A stretch of 64,000 nt of DNA from Methylomonas sp. LL1 (GTDB taxonomy: Bacteria > Pseudomonadota > Gammaproteobacteria > Methylococcales > Methylomonadaceae), in assembly GCF_015711015.1 (NCBI RefSeq), contig NZ_CP064652.1, positions 1 through 64,000 of the forward strand, given 5' to 3'. Shown piece by piece: positions 8,401-15,325 of this stretch; the stretch's first letter is position 1, and every line of letters begins with the position of its first letter. Below the pieces are notes generated by a model that was not told the DNA's origin, did not search any database, and was given only the letters and a program-made list of their open reading frames with translations. The position numbers were made by a program, and so were the translations under genes.

Positions 8401-9474
8401 ATGGGCGATAGATGTTTAGGAAGTGGTTATGAAGAGATTAACCGAAAAGCAATTCGAACAGGCGATTTCTCAGTTAGAGATTGGGGATCAAAGCATCTTA
8501 ATAGCGCGAGGGGTATTGGTGGAGGGGAAGTCGCAAGCCGACTTTGCGCGAGCAATGAACATTACAAAGAGCGCGGTATCGCAAGCAGTAAATCGAGTTT
8601 GGAATGCCTACAAGGAATTAGCGGAAGTACCAGACGGTTACGAAAAAGTGACGGTGATTTTGCCGCGGCATCAAGCATATCAAGTCAGAAAGTGGGCAAA
8701 GGAAGCAAAGGGGCTATGAAAACATTAGTTACGGCAAATCAAAAAGGCGGTGTAGGTAAAACAGCAACCCTAGTTCATCTTGCTTTTGACTTTGCCGAAC
8801 GTGGTTTACGAGTTGTTGTAGTTGATCTTGATACTCAAGCAAATGCATCTTACACATTGGGAGCGTATAAGTGTGGAATCACTGCTAGCACGCTGCTATC
8901 TGATACCAATGTCGATTGTTCTTCATTGCCTTCCACTGGGCTAGTTCTTATCGAGTCTGATGCAGCTCTCGCGAATATGGAAAAAATGACGTTGCAAGAT
9001 GCAGGTACGAACTTTAATTCTGCCATAAAACAATTATCTGCTGTGGGCTTTGATGTTTGCTTGATCGATACCGCTCCATCACTTGGCATAACAATGGGAG
9101 CCGCTTTACTTGTATCGGACTTTGTTATTTCTCCCATTGAATTAGAGGCATACAGTATTCAAGGTATAAAACGAATGGTTACAACCATAGCTAACATCCG
9201 AAAAGCTAATAAAAATCTAAAGTTTCTTGGCATGGTTCCTAGCAAAGTTGATAAAAGGAATCCGAGGCACATACGACACCTTCAGGAACTCACCCATGCT
9301 TATCCGACATTGATGACTCCCGAAGGTATAGTCATTGGTCTACGGAGTAGTATTGCCGATGCATTAGCATCGCGAACGCCAGTATGGAAAATCAAAAAGA
9401 CAACAGCGCGAGTGGCGGCCAAAGAAGTGAGAGCATTAGCGGCCCATGTTCTTAATCAAATGGAGATCGGATAA
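8401..9474 (+). CDS. incC: IncC ParA-type partition ATPase (long and short forms)
   Basis: Walker-type ATPase for plasmid partition, partner of KorB. The frame opens with ATG at 8401 (357 residues, IncC1 form) and has a second start at 8716 with the conserved beginning MKTLVTANQKGGVGKTA (252 residues, IncC2 form). The deviant Walker A KGGVGKT is at residues 115-121 of the long form; LIDTAPSLG and the VVVDLDTQANAS motif complete the nucleotide site. RK2 also makes two IncC forms, with korA nested in the 5' extension in another frame, exactly as here. The extension is low in recognisable structure, as expected for a region constrained by korA. The stop overlaps the korB start as TAATG. Confidence 0.9.
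   Translation: MGDRCLGSGYEEINRKAIRTGDFSVRDWGSKHLNSARGIGGGEVASRLCASNEHYKERGIASSKSSLECLQGISGSTRRLRKSDGDFAAASSISSQKVGKGSKGAMKTLVTANQKGGVGKTATLVHLAFDFAERGLRVVVVDLDTQANASYTLGAYKCGITASTLLSDTNVDCSSLPSTGLVLIESDAALANMEKMTLQDAGTNFNSAIKQLSAVGFDVCLIDTAPSLGITMGAALLVSDFVISPIELEAYSIQGIKRMVTTIANIRKANKNLKFLGMVPSKVDKRNPRHIRHLQELTHAYPTLMTPEGIVIGLRSSIADALASRTPVWKIKKTTARVAAKEVRALAAHVLNQMEIG
8429..8719 (+). CDS. korA: KorA global repressor
   Basis: Helix-turn-helix repressor of 96 residues that coordinates replication, partition and transfer genes. The HTH is in KSQADFARAMNITKSAVSQA and the dimerisation domain in GYEKVTVILPRHQAYQVRKW; both closely match RK2 KorA (TrfB). The start at 8429 follows TAGGAAG; a GTG six bases earlier is less likely. 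The gene lies wholly inside the 5' extension of incC, in the +1 frame. Its own promoter and the rep promoter carry GTTAAGCTAAAC, a one-base variant of the RK2 operator, so the protein and its site appear to have changed together or the change is tolerated. Confidence 0.93.
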   Translation: MKRLTEKQFEQAISQLEIGDQSILIARGVLVEGKSQADFARAMNITKSAVSQAVNRVWNAYKELAEVPDGYEKVTVILPRHQAYQVRKWAKEAKGL

Positions 9475-10631
9475 TGACAGATCAATTACACACCATCGCA
9501 AGCAGTGGGTTGGCCTTGCATGAAATTGGCGACCTCGCCGGCTTACTTTCCGAACAACCAAAAGAAGCATCTGGTTATGCAGAGATTGACATCAATTTGA
9601 TCGACGAGGATCCTGCACAACCGCGTACAGAATTCAACCCTGGCTTTTCGGCTGAAAGCATAGCGGAGTTGGCGGAGTCCATTGACAATAGCGGCTTATT
9701 GCAGCCAATAACGATCAGAAAGCACCCAGAAATTGAGGGTCGATACATGATCAAGGATGGTGCTAGGCGATACCGGGCATCAAAGCAAAACGGGGCTGAA
9801 AAGATTGCGGCCATCATTGAAGACGAAGGCGATAAGTCGGCGGCACGAGTAAAGATCGAACAACTGATTGTTAATCTCCAAAAGGAAGGTAATACCCCGT
9901 TAGAGATTGCGCACACCATCGCAACAGCTTTAGAGGAAGGTATTGGAAAGAAGACTATTTCATCTTTAATCGGTAAGAGCCCGGCATGGGTGACTTTGCA
10001 CACTACATTGCTCAAGTTACCAGCGGAACTTGATGCGGCATACAAAGCCGGGAAAGTTACCGACGTAAATATTATTTACGAACTCAATAAGCTTTATAAG
10101 ACGAACCAAGATGATGTCATGGCTTGGTTAGATACGCCTGGTCAAGAGTTTACTAGGGGACAATTGAAGTTATTTCAGGAATATTTAAAGGACAAGAAGG
10201 AAAATATCGGTGGCATCCAAGATGCTAATAATGAACGAACTGATAACCTCTCCGATACTAGTAACGATGATCTTAATAGCGACCAAGTTTCTGACACTGC
10301 ATTAACGGGTGAAGGTGAATCAAATATCGAAGTAGGCGAACATTCATTAGTCGCAACTGGAGATGAGCAACTGCAATCGGCGGAGAGTGCCGGAACGTCT
10401 ATCGATCCAGAGCTTAAGCAACAGGAAGATAGCGAAAAGAAAAAAGTGGTCGATCCAAGCAAATTTAAAAAGGCTATCGTGCAAATATGGCATGACGGAC
10501 GGCCTGGTAGGATCATGCTTGACAAAAGACCCTCCACCGAGGGGCGCGGGCATATCAAGTATGACGATGATGGTCATGAATTAGAAGTTGATCTTGGTGA
10601 AGTTAAGCTATTGGCAGTGCTAGAAGGCTAA
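9474..10631 (+). CDS. korB: KorB ParB-type partition protein and repressor
   Basis: CTP-switch ParB-family protein of 385 residues, acting as the centromere-binding partner of IncC and as a global repressor. It shows QPR at residues 49-51, the GARRYRA nucleotide box at 96-102, a helix-turn-helix around 158-178 (IGKKTISSLIGKSPAWV), an acidic serine/aspartate-rich linker at about 240-310, and a compact C-terminal dimer domain. RK2 KorB is about 358 residues; the extra length is in the linker. Eight copies of its operator lie in the first 32.4 kb of the window and none were seen after that. It overlaps incC by one base. Confidence 0.92.
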   Translation: MTDQLHTIASSGLALHEIGDLAGLLSEQPKEASGYAEIDINLIDEDPAQPRTEFNPGFSAESIAELAESIDNSGLLQPITIRKHPEIEGRYMIKDGARRYRASKQNGAEKIAAIIEDEGDKSAARVKIEQLIVNLQKEGNTPLEIAHTIATALEEGIGKKTISSLIGKSPAWVTLHTTLLKLPAELDAAYKAGKVTDVNIIYELNKLYKTNQDDVMAWLDTPGQEFTRGQLKLFQEYLKDKKENIGGIQDANNERTDNLSDTSNDDLNSDQVSDTALTGEGESNIEVGEHSLVATGDEQLQSAESAGTSIDPELKQQEDSEKKKVVDPSKFKKAIVQIWHDGRPGRIMLDKRPSTEGRGHIKYDDDGHELEVDLGEVKLLAVLEG

Positions 10632-10643
10632 ATTACAAGGCAA

Positions 10644-10664
10644 GCGCCGGCTTTTGGCCGGCGC
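10644..10664 (+). terminator. Strong hairpin after korB
   Basis: Stem GCGCCGGC/GCCGGCGC with loop TTTTG, 12 bases after the korB stop. There is no T tract, and a gene with a good ribosome site follows at once, so it may separate the expression levels of korB and the next gene. Confidence 0.5.
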
Positions 10665-10690
10665 AGTACATAATGGTGATTGGAGGCGAT

Positions 10691-11347
10691 ATGGTACTTG
10701 TAAATGCTCCTCAAAAAAGAGTTTTAACGCCAGATGTAGTGCGTGACATCGATAATGCAATTGATCCTGTGTCTGATCAATTGCAAGATGATCAAGGGAT
10801 AAATGCGAAAACTGTTTATAACGTTGATGAACTTCTGGATAGTGCTCAAACAGCGGAAAGAGAGCAGCAAGCTATTCTCGAAGTGTCCTCTGTTGAGCAA
10901 AGCTATCAAGAAGCTCTATTGGATTACGTTGAAGCAAAGCAAGAACAAGTAGATCGTGTTGAAGATAAGCTTGAAACCTTAATTGAAAAACAGCAGTCCA
11001 GGATCCAACAAATTCAATCCGCAAAGCCTGGAGTTTTGGTTTTGCCAGGTACTCGACGAGCTTGGCAAGATCAACTTGCGCAACAACATTCAAGGTTACA
11101 GGTCATGCAAGCAAGGCTCGAAGCTGTTAGAGAAATTCGGGACGGAATGGGCTTGCATTCTCCAAAAATTGAAGAGCTTGCTGAACGGAAATTGCGAAGA
11201 AATGAACAGGAATTGACTAGCGACTTCGATAGCGTATTAGAGGCTCAACGGAGACACAATATTGTTACTCGGAAGTCATTCAAACAAAGTGACAGTTTAG
11301 GTGTTGCTCCAAAATTAACGTTAAACATTTCCCACGGTTCAAAATAG
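10691..11347 (+). CDS. Coiled-coil protein, KfrC-like
   Basis: A 218-residue, strongly helical, charged protein. A long coiled coil runs from about residue 45 to 105 (VEQSYQEALLDYVEAKQEQV and following). The C-terminal part LEAVREIRDGMGLHSPKIEE, then LAERKLRRNEQEL and LEAQRRHN, resembles the tail of KfrC proteins that accompany korB/kfrA in IncP plasmids; I am moderately sure of this. The start at 10691 is preferred over ATG 10673 because GGAGG lies five bases before it. It is downstream of korB and separated by a hairpin. It may work with KfrA, whose gene lies far away at 50.2 kb. Confidence 0.6.
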   Translation: MVLVNAPQKRVLTPDVVRDIDNAIDPVSDQLQDDQGINAKTVYNVDELLDSAQTAEREQQAILEVSSVEQSYQEALLDYVEAKQEQVDRVEDKLETLIEKQQSRIQQIQSAKPGVLVLPGTRRAWQDQLAQQHSRLQVMQARLEAVREIRDGMGLHSPKIEELAERKLRRNEQELTSDFDSVLEAQRRHNIVTRKSFKQSDSLGVAPKLTLNISHGSK

Positions 11348-11430
11348 TCACTTTACGCCAGATAAAAAGGATCATGTTTAGCGTTAGATATTGCTCTCTA
11401 AAAGAAGCGCTTTTTTATTCACGGTAAAGC

Positions 11431-11459
11431 TTGACATATAGGGCATAATGCCCTATTAT
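11431..11459 (+). promoter_or_regulatory. Promoter with perfect KorC operator
   Basis: TTGACA at 11431-11436, 17-bp spacer, TATTAT at 11454-11459, with TAGGGCATAATGCCCTA at 11439-11455. As I recall it, that 17-mer is identical to the RK2 KorC operator. A short palindrome with T run at 11403-11417 just upstream (AAGCGCTT then T) may end the previous transcript. Confidence 0.92.
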
Positions 11460-11508
11460 TTCCATCGAAGGCCGGGCATTCCGCCAAGGTCATTTGCCGG
11501 AGATTCCG

Positions 11509-11700
11509 ATGGCAGAGCACAGTGTCAATCCCACCATTAACGATGATGTATGGCTTGAAGATTCACGTTTAGGCCGTTTTAGTCGCATTTCTACAGGCGT
11601 GGAAGATTCTACTTGGATTTGCAACACATGTGGATCCAATGGCGCCGATCCGTATGAGCATGGTTGTGATCATTGCGGGGAAGAGGCCGACGAATATTAG
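11509..11700 (+). CDS. Small zinc-ribbon protein
   Basis: A 63-residue acidic protein with two CxxC pairs, ICNTCGSN and GCDHCGEE, spaced like a zinc ribbon at residues 37-57. The function is unknown. It is the first gene of a KorC-controlled unit and starts at 11509 behind the shared leader. Similar small zinc-binding proteins occur among plasmid early genes, but I do not recognise a named family. Confidence 0.75.
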   Translation: MAEHSVNPTINDDVWLEDSRLGRFSRISTGVEDSTWICNTCGSNGADPYEHGCDHCGEEADEY

Positions 11701-11756
11701 TCGCTGTTCGAAACCGGCTGGTCGGTAAGGCATTTCCGACCAGCGCATAATCAAGA

Positions 11757-11799
11757 GAAGGCCGGGCAATTTGCCAGGGTCAATTACCGGAGAAAACCG
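11757..11799 (+). promoter_or_regulatory. Fourth copy of the shared leader, without promoter
   Basis: GAAGGCCGGGCAATTTGCC and the following TCAATTACCGGAGAA repeat the leaders at about 5885-5927, 7370-7410 and 11467-11508. Here no -35/-10 or KorC operator precedes it, so the element probably works in the RNA, at translation initiation. The ends of the leader can pair through CCGG with CCGG. Confidence 0.7.
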
Positions 11800-12267
11800 A
11801 TGAAAGACAATCGTTTTAACCCGCACTCTAATATAACCACTGTTTTTTTTCCTAGGCCGCTTATTGTAAAGGCTAGTGATTCTTTGCCGGTGATTATGCC
11901 TTTCTTATCAAGAGCGCAAGCGGCCGAGATTGTTGCGGGAATGCTTCGTGGCGATGATAAAGATTCATTTAGGAGAGTTGCCGTCGATTTAGCCGATGTA
12001 ATTACTTCCATGCCAATTCTTGAGAGTGATTGCGATCATTCCATTGCCTATCTGCATTACCGTGGTTTTGGTATGGAGTGGTTCATTACCGAGAAAGGTG
12101 GCAATGGTAAAGGTATTGATCACGCCTTTGGTTGTACCGTTTCAAATGGCGATATTCATTCCGCCGTTTATGGTGTTATCTCAATCCGCGATCTATTAGG
12201 CCGTGGTGTTGAGTGTGATTTACATTTTAACCCCTCAATGTTGCTGTATGTACAGCCTTGCCATTGA
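11800..12267 (+). CDS. DUF2958-like protein
   Basis: A 155-residue soluble protein. The C-terminal half, with MEWFITEKGG, AFGCTVSNGD, VYGVISIRDLLGRGVECDLH and F, resembles DUF2958 proteins (pattern D/E-W-F/Y-I-T-E, then a glycine strand and ERDLHF). These are frequent on plasmids and integrative elements and have no established function. The N-terminal half contains an alanine-rich helix (RAQAAEIVAGMLRG). The start is fixed by the leader copy just before it. It is in the second position of the KorC-controlled unit. Confidence 0.65.
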   Translation: MKDNRFNPHSNITTVFFPRPLIVKASDSLPVIMPFLSRAQAAEIVAGMLRGDDKDSFRRVAVDLADVITSMPILESDCDHSIAYLHYRGFGMEWFITEKGGNGKGIDHAFGCTVSNGDIHSAVYGVISIRDLLGRGVECDLHFNPSMLLYVQPCH

Positions 12268-12285
12268 TCTAATAACGGGTGTCCC

Positions 12286-12483
12286 ATGACTAAAGCCGAG
12301 TATAGAAGAGCCCGTCGTTTACTCAGAGACAACGGCAGTTACGCATTACGTTTACTTAGTGAAGAGCATTGCAATGTAATGACCTCGCTACAAGGCGGCA
12401 AAGATAAGCTTTCCGAACGCGAGGCCATTGTTAAGTGGTGTAAGCGCGAAAGTTACGATTACAGTTTTTATAACCTTATGTAA
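12286..12483 (+). CDS. Small basic protein, unknown
   Basis: A 65-residue protein, basic at the N-terminus (MTKAEYRRARRLLRDNG) and helical in appearance, with WCKRESYDYSFYNL at the end. I do not recognise it. It lies 18 bases after the DUF2958-like gene on the same strand and has codon patterns like its neighbours. The ribosome site is weak (ACGGGTG). Confidence 0.55.
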   Translation: MTKAEYRRARRLLRDNGSYALRLLSEEHCNVMTSLQGGKDKLSEREAIVKWCKRESYDYSFYNLM

Positions 12484-12530
12484 GTTTAATCAGCCGCACG
12501 GACGCGGCTATCTAATGTCTGGAGACTTAA

Positions 12531-12767
12531 GTGAACAATAATCGCTTGCTTGTTGCTGTTGGTTGGGTTGGATCCATATTTGGGCTAATCGGTAGTTTGT
12601 TGTTGGCCTTGCATGTGCCCTATTCCGGGTATGGATTTTTGGCTTATTTGGGATCCAATTTTGCCTGGTTGTATCATGGCGTAAAAACACGAACTTGGGC
12701 GCTTGTGGTGATGCAAGTAGGTTTTACCGCGACCAGTCTTGTGGGTTTACGGAATTGGGTTTTTTAA
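12531..12767 (+). CDS. Small three-helix membrane protein
   Basis: A 78-residue protein with three hydrophobic segments (LLVAVGWVGSIFGLIGSLLL, YGFLAYLGSNFAWLYHG, WALVVMQVGFTATSLVGL). The spacing and the SNxAW motif recall half of a SemiSWEET or PnuC-like bundle, so a dimeric small transporter is possible, but this is inference. It starts with GTG at 12531, preceded by GGAGA seven bases away. It lies in the same run of small plasmid genes. Confidence 0.6.
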   Translation: MNNNRLLVAVGWVGSIFGLIGSLLLALHVPYSGYGFLAYLGSNFAWLYHGVKTRTWALVVMQVGFTATSLVGLRNWVF

Positions 12768-12772
12768 TTGCC

Positions 12773-12988
12773 ATGAATCTTGATCAGTACAAGATAATTT
12801 GTGAAAAGGCTATTCGAGCCAATTTTGTCACCCGAAATACACGAGTATTCGGCGTCCACCGCTTGCAAATGCGTGTAAGACGCGAGCGAGGGGCGATTAT
12901 ACGGAAATGGATTGCACAGCTTAGGTTAGCGCGTGACCCGCAGACCAGCGAGTGGATTGCTTTAGAAGTTCGCTGGAAAGTATATTAG
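12773..12988 (+). CDS. Small basic protein, unknown
   Basis: A 71-residue very basic protein (MRVRRERGAIIRKWIAQLRL near the middle), possibly nucleic-acid binding by charge alone. I do not recognise a family. The ATG at 12773 lies six bases after the preceding stop; the frame extends upstream but overlaps the membrane protein gene. It is the last gene before a KorB operator and the convergent traM. Confidence 0.5.
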   Translation: MNLDQYKIICEKAIRANFVTRNTRVFGVHRLQMRVRRERGAIIRKWIAQLRLARDPQTSEWIALEVRWKVY

Positions 12989-12990
12989 TT

Positions 12991-13005
12991 TTTTAGCCGC
13001 TAAAA
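12991..13005. promoter_or_regulatory. KorB operator at the traM end
   Basis: TTTTAGCCGCTAAAA between two convergent genes, 2 bases after the stop at 12988 and 17 bases from the traM stop. No promoter is visible next to it. Confidence 0.88.
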
Positions 13006-13022
13006 TCCTTCCAGTGACCGCC

Positions 13023-13469
13023 TCATTTAAGCCAAACAGTGAATACTAGAAATGCAGTCACGGCAATTATTGTCATGCTGCCCGCGATTACGTTCAGAAC
13101 GGCGATTTTTTTTGCGTCCCGGATTGGCCCATTGATTCTGTTTAATGATGAGTCTATTTCAGTCCTGACTGTTTTTATGGTGTCCCTTGCGCCTTGGGCC
13201 ATCATATTTTCCATTGACTCCTTACTGGCGTTCAACGACGCATTTACAATGCGCTCGGCTTTATTCTTTGCGTCCTCACTCCAGCGCATTGCCATTGCTT
13301 CCAGCTCTTTTTTGAATTGATCAAGCATGTCCTGCTGTGCTTTGGCTCCATCCTGTAGCAGTCGATTGTTGATTGTTTGTAATATCAGAATAGGGTCGTC
13401 GCGACCAACGGCGATGCCGTGTTTGGTCGCGATTTCCCGAATCAGGCTTTCGATTTGGTCGTCTCTCAT
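13023..13469 (-). CDS. traM: TraM transfer protein
   Basis: A 148-residue protein, RK2 TraM being about 145. It has an N-terminal helical region (MRDDQIESLIREIATKHGIA), a long amphipathic helix in the middle, and one C-terminal membrane segment (VLNVIAGSMTIIAVTAFLVF). It is the last gene of the traK-L-M leader operon transcribed away from oriT and overlaps traL by one base (TAATG). In RK2 the loss of TraM lowers transfer frequency; its molecular role is not defined. The identification rests on position, length and topology. Confidence 0.82.
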   Translation of the reverse strand: MRDDQIESLIREIATKHGIAVGRDDPILILQTINNRLLQDGAKAQQDMLDQFKKELEAMAMRWSEDAKNKAERIVNASLNASKESMENMMAQGARDTIKTVRTEIDSSLNRINGPIRDAKKIAVLNVIAGSMTIIAVTAFLVFTVWLK

Positions 13470-14194
13470 TATAAAATCACCGCAGTTTCCATTTGATCGA
13501 ACAGCTGACGCTGGATAAGTTTTAGGCGTTGTCGCATCATGATTGTGTTTGTTTCTGCGGCTATCGCTTCCTCGAATGTCATTTTGTCTTGCAACATATC
13601 GCTTAGGTCGCGTCCGAACGTTTCGGCCTTTAGTTCCGGTATTTTTACAATAGCCGCAACACGTGTTTTATTTGCGGTGTAGGCTTTCATTTGCTCGAAT
13701 CCCTTGCCGTTGTCTTCTATTGGTCCCCAGTACGGATTCAACCACACGACAAATTCGGCTTCCTCTGGATATTGTTGAACCAGTTGTCCGAAGCCGGCCA
13801 CGGTATCTACTAATGCTTGTCCGCCAGTTACAACGGTGTGAATGACAAGTGTATGGCCCATTTCCTTTAGTAGTTGGGGTACTGCATTTGTCATTAGGTA
13901 ATTCGATAGTGGTACGAATGAGCTTGCTCCATTATCGATGACTATATCGCTTTCGCTTGTGGCGATCATTTCGATTAGTTTGTCGAAATGGCGTGAGTTG
14001 ATTTCATCGCCATCTAGGATGTCGAGTTTAGTGACATTGAGTTTCTTGTATCCGTTGAGCGTAGCATTCACTGGGTCGGTGTCTACGCAAAGCGGGGTTT
14101 GTCCCTTGCTCACTTTATATTGAGCGATCAAGGCGGCTATTAGGCTTTTGCCTACGCCGCCTTTGCCTTGTAATACCATGTGTATTTTTGCCAT
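13469..14194 (-). CDS. traL: TraL ATPase-like transfer protein
   Basis: A 241-residue MinD/ParA-fold protein, the same length as RK2 TraL. It begins MAKIHMVLQGKGGVGKSL with a deviant Walker A, and has VIDNGASSFVPLSNYL and a VVWLNPYWGPIE segment typical of TraL. It belongs to the Tra1 leader operon, between traK and traM, with one-base overlaps on both sides. Its part in conjugation is not essential in RK2 and is unclear; it may keep transfer proteins positioned or stable (inference). Confidence 0.88.
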   Translation of the reverse strand: MAKIHMVLQGKGGVGKSLIAALIAQYKVSKGQTPLCVDTDPVNATLNGYKKLNVTKLDILDGDEINSRHFDKLIEMIATSESDIVIDNGASSFVPLSNYLMTNAVPQLLKEMGHTLVIHTVVTGGQALVDTVAGFGQLVQQYPEEAEFVVWLNPYWGPIEDNGKGFEQMKAYTANKTRVAAIVKIPELKAETFGRDLSDMLQDKMTFEEAIAAETNTIMMRQRLKLIQRQLFDQMETAVIL

Positions 14195-14580
14195 TAGAGC
14201 CAGTCCTCTTTATTGGGTGATGGATCGAAAATGAAGTTTTGTGGTTTTTGCGGGTTTTTGGGGGTTCGGTTATCGGGTGTCTTGTGTGCTGGCTGCCCTC
14301 CTTTCTTGGGTTCGGTCTGCGTTATCTGTTCTTTAGTTGGCATTTCTTGGTGCTTCTTGATCACTTGGTTTGTGTACTTCAAGAACTGGTGATACCCAAT
14401 CGTGACACGCTGGACTTCGTGCATATGCTCCCAGATTGTTCGTATTGAATAGCCTGCGGCGATTGCTTCGCGAACATCTTCTTTTACGGCTTGGAACATT
14501 ACGAGATTTCGGTCGCGCTTTTTCACCGATTGCTTTTTCTTCACCCACTCCGCTAGCTGTTCTGGATAACGTTTATTCAT
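14194..14580 (-). CDS. traK: TraK oriT-binding protein
   Basis: A 128-residue basic protein that in RK2 binds and bends the leading side of oriT and helps the relaxosome. Matches to RK2 TraK are YPEQLAEWVKKKQSVKKRDR at the start, AIAAGYSIRTIWEHM in the middle, and NFIFDPSPNKEDWL at the end, where RK2 has a similar F-x-F-x-P-x-P-x-KKDLL tail. A proline/lysine-rich linker separates the two ends. It is divergent from traJ across oriT, as in IncP. The bases 14581-14776 between its start and nic are AT-rich and would be its binding region. Confidence 0.9.
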   Translation of the reverse strand: MNKRYPEQLAEWVKKKQSVKKRDRNLVMFQAVKEDVREAIAAGYSIRTIWEHMHEVQRVTIGYHQFLKYTNQVIKKHQEMPTKEQITQTEPKKGGQPAHKTPDNRTPKNPQKPQNFIFDPSPNKEDWL

Positions 14581-14776
14581 TTCATTTCACTGGAAGTGCG
14601 GCTCAGTCAACTTTTGGGGCAATTTTTCGCCAATTATGGCGTAAAAACATAAGCTATATATATAGAAATATCTTTAGTTTATAGGAAGTTATTTTTATAT
14701 GTCTATTATTTTTTTGCGTTTTGATCGTCCGTTTTGGTGTTTTTTGACATTATGGTGATAACATGTTGTGGAGTCA

Positions 14777-14843
14777 CCGACCGTATGGTCGGGGCAGGAT
14801 ATGTGAAGTACATGTACCGGCGAAGCCGACACATGTACTTCAC
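14777..14843 (-). other. oriT: IncP-type origin of transfer with nic site
   Basis: On the minus strand ATATCCTG/CCCC reads across 14802-14791; cleavage is predicted between 14795 and 14794, matching the IncP nic consensus YATCCTG/Y. Next to it is an inverted repeat GTGAAGTACATGT (14803-14815) and ACATGTACTTCAC (14831-14843) with an internal CCGGC/GCCG stem, equivalent to the RK2 TraJ-binding repeat. On the other side, CCGACC/GGTCGG (14777-14792) forms a small hairpin touching nic. Order traK, nic, repeat, traJ is the RK2 order. The rest of 14581-14931 shows no gene. Confidence 0.9.
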
Positions 14844-14931
14844 TTCCCTTTATTCGCGCTATGCACTCAATGGGAATCCTGCTCTACGAGGTCAATCGGC
14901 TGCCGCCGATAGTTGAACATCAGAGGGGAAC

Positions 14932-15300
14932 ATGACAGAGAAGAAGGCGACGAGGAAGGGAAGTACCCCGATCTATGTGTGGGTTACTCCAGATGAAAAG
15001 GCGGCTATTGAGGCGAATGCTCGGCAAACCGGCCATAGCACATCTGCCTACTTGAGATTCCTTGGTCTTGGTTATGCTCCTAAAAGCATTACCGACAACG
15101 AGCGCGTTATGGAGCTCGCTAAGATCAATGGCGATTTGGGGCGGCTTGGTGGATTGCTGAAGCTCTGGCTAACGAATGATGCTCGCACCGCACAGTTCGG
15201 TGAGTCCACTATTAGGGCTGCACTTGCACGTATCGAGGCTACGCAAGACAAAATGGTTGAAGTTATGAAGGCGGTAATAATGCCAAGGTCCGACCTGTGA
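14932..15300 (+). CDS. traJ: TraJ relaxosome protein
   Basis: A 122-residue ribbon-helix-helix-type protein, RK2 TraJ being about 123. It binds the oriT inverted repeat and helps TraI reach nic. The match is strong through TRKGSTPIYVWVTPDEKAAI, STSAYLRFLGLGY and LAKINGDLGRLGGLLKLWLT, the last being the most conserved part of the family. It begins 89 bases after the oriT repeat, behind AGAGGGG. A KorB operator follows directly after its stop, between it and traI. Confidence 0.94.
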   Translation: MTEKKATRKGSTPIYVWVTPDEKAAIEANARQTGHSTSAYLRFLGLGYAPKSITDNERVMELAKINGDLGRLGGLLKLWLTNDARTAQFGESTIRAALARIEATQDKMVEVMKAVIMPRSDL

Positions 15301-15315
15301 TTTTAGCGGCTAAAA
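15301..15315. promoter_or_regulatory. KorB operator between traJ and traI
   Basis: TTTTAGCGGCTAAAA starts one base after the traJ stop and ends 11 bases before the traI ATG. Bound KorB would cover the traI ribosome site at the DNA level and could block read-through from traJ. Confidence 0.9.
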
Positions 15316-15325
15316 TTTCGCGCTT

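Noticed and set aside
10175-10558. Minus-strand frame opposite korB
   Set aside because: Serine-rich shadow of the acidic korB linker.
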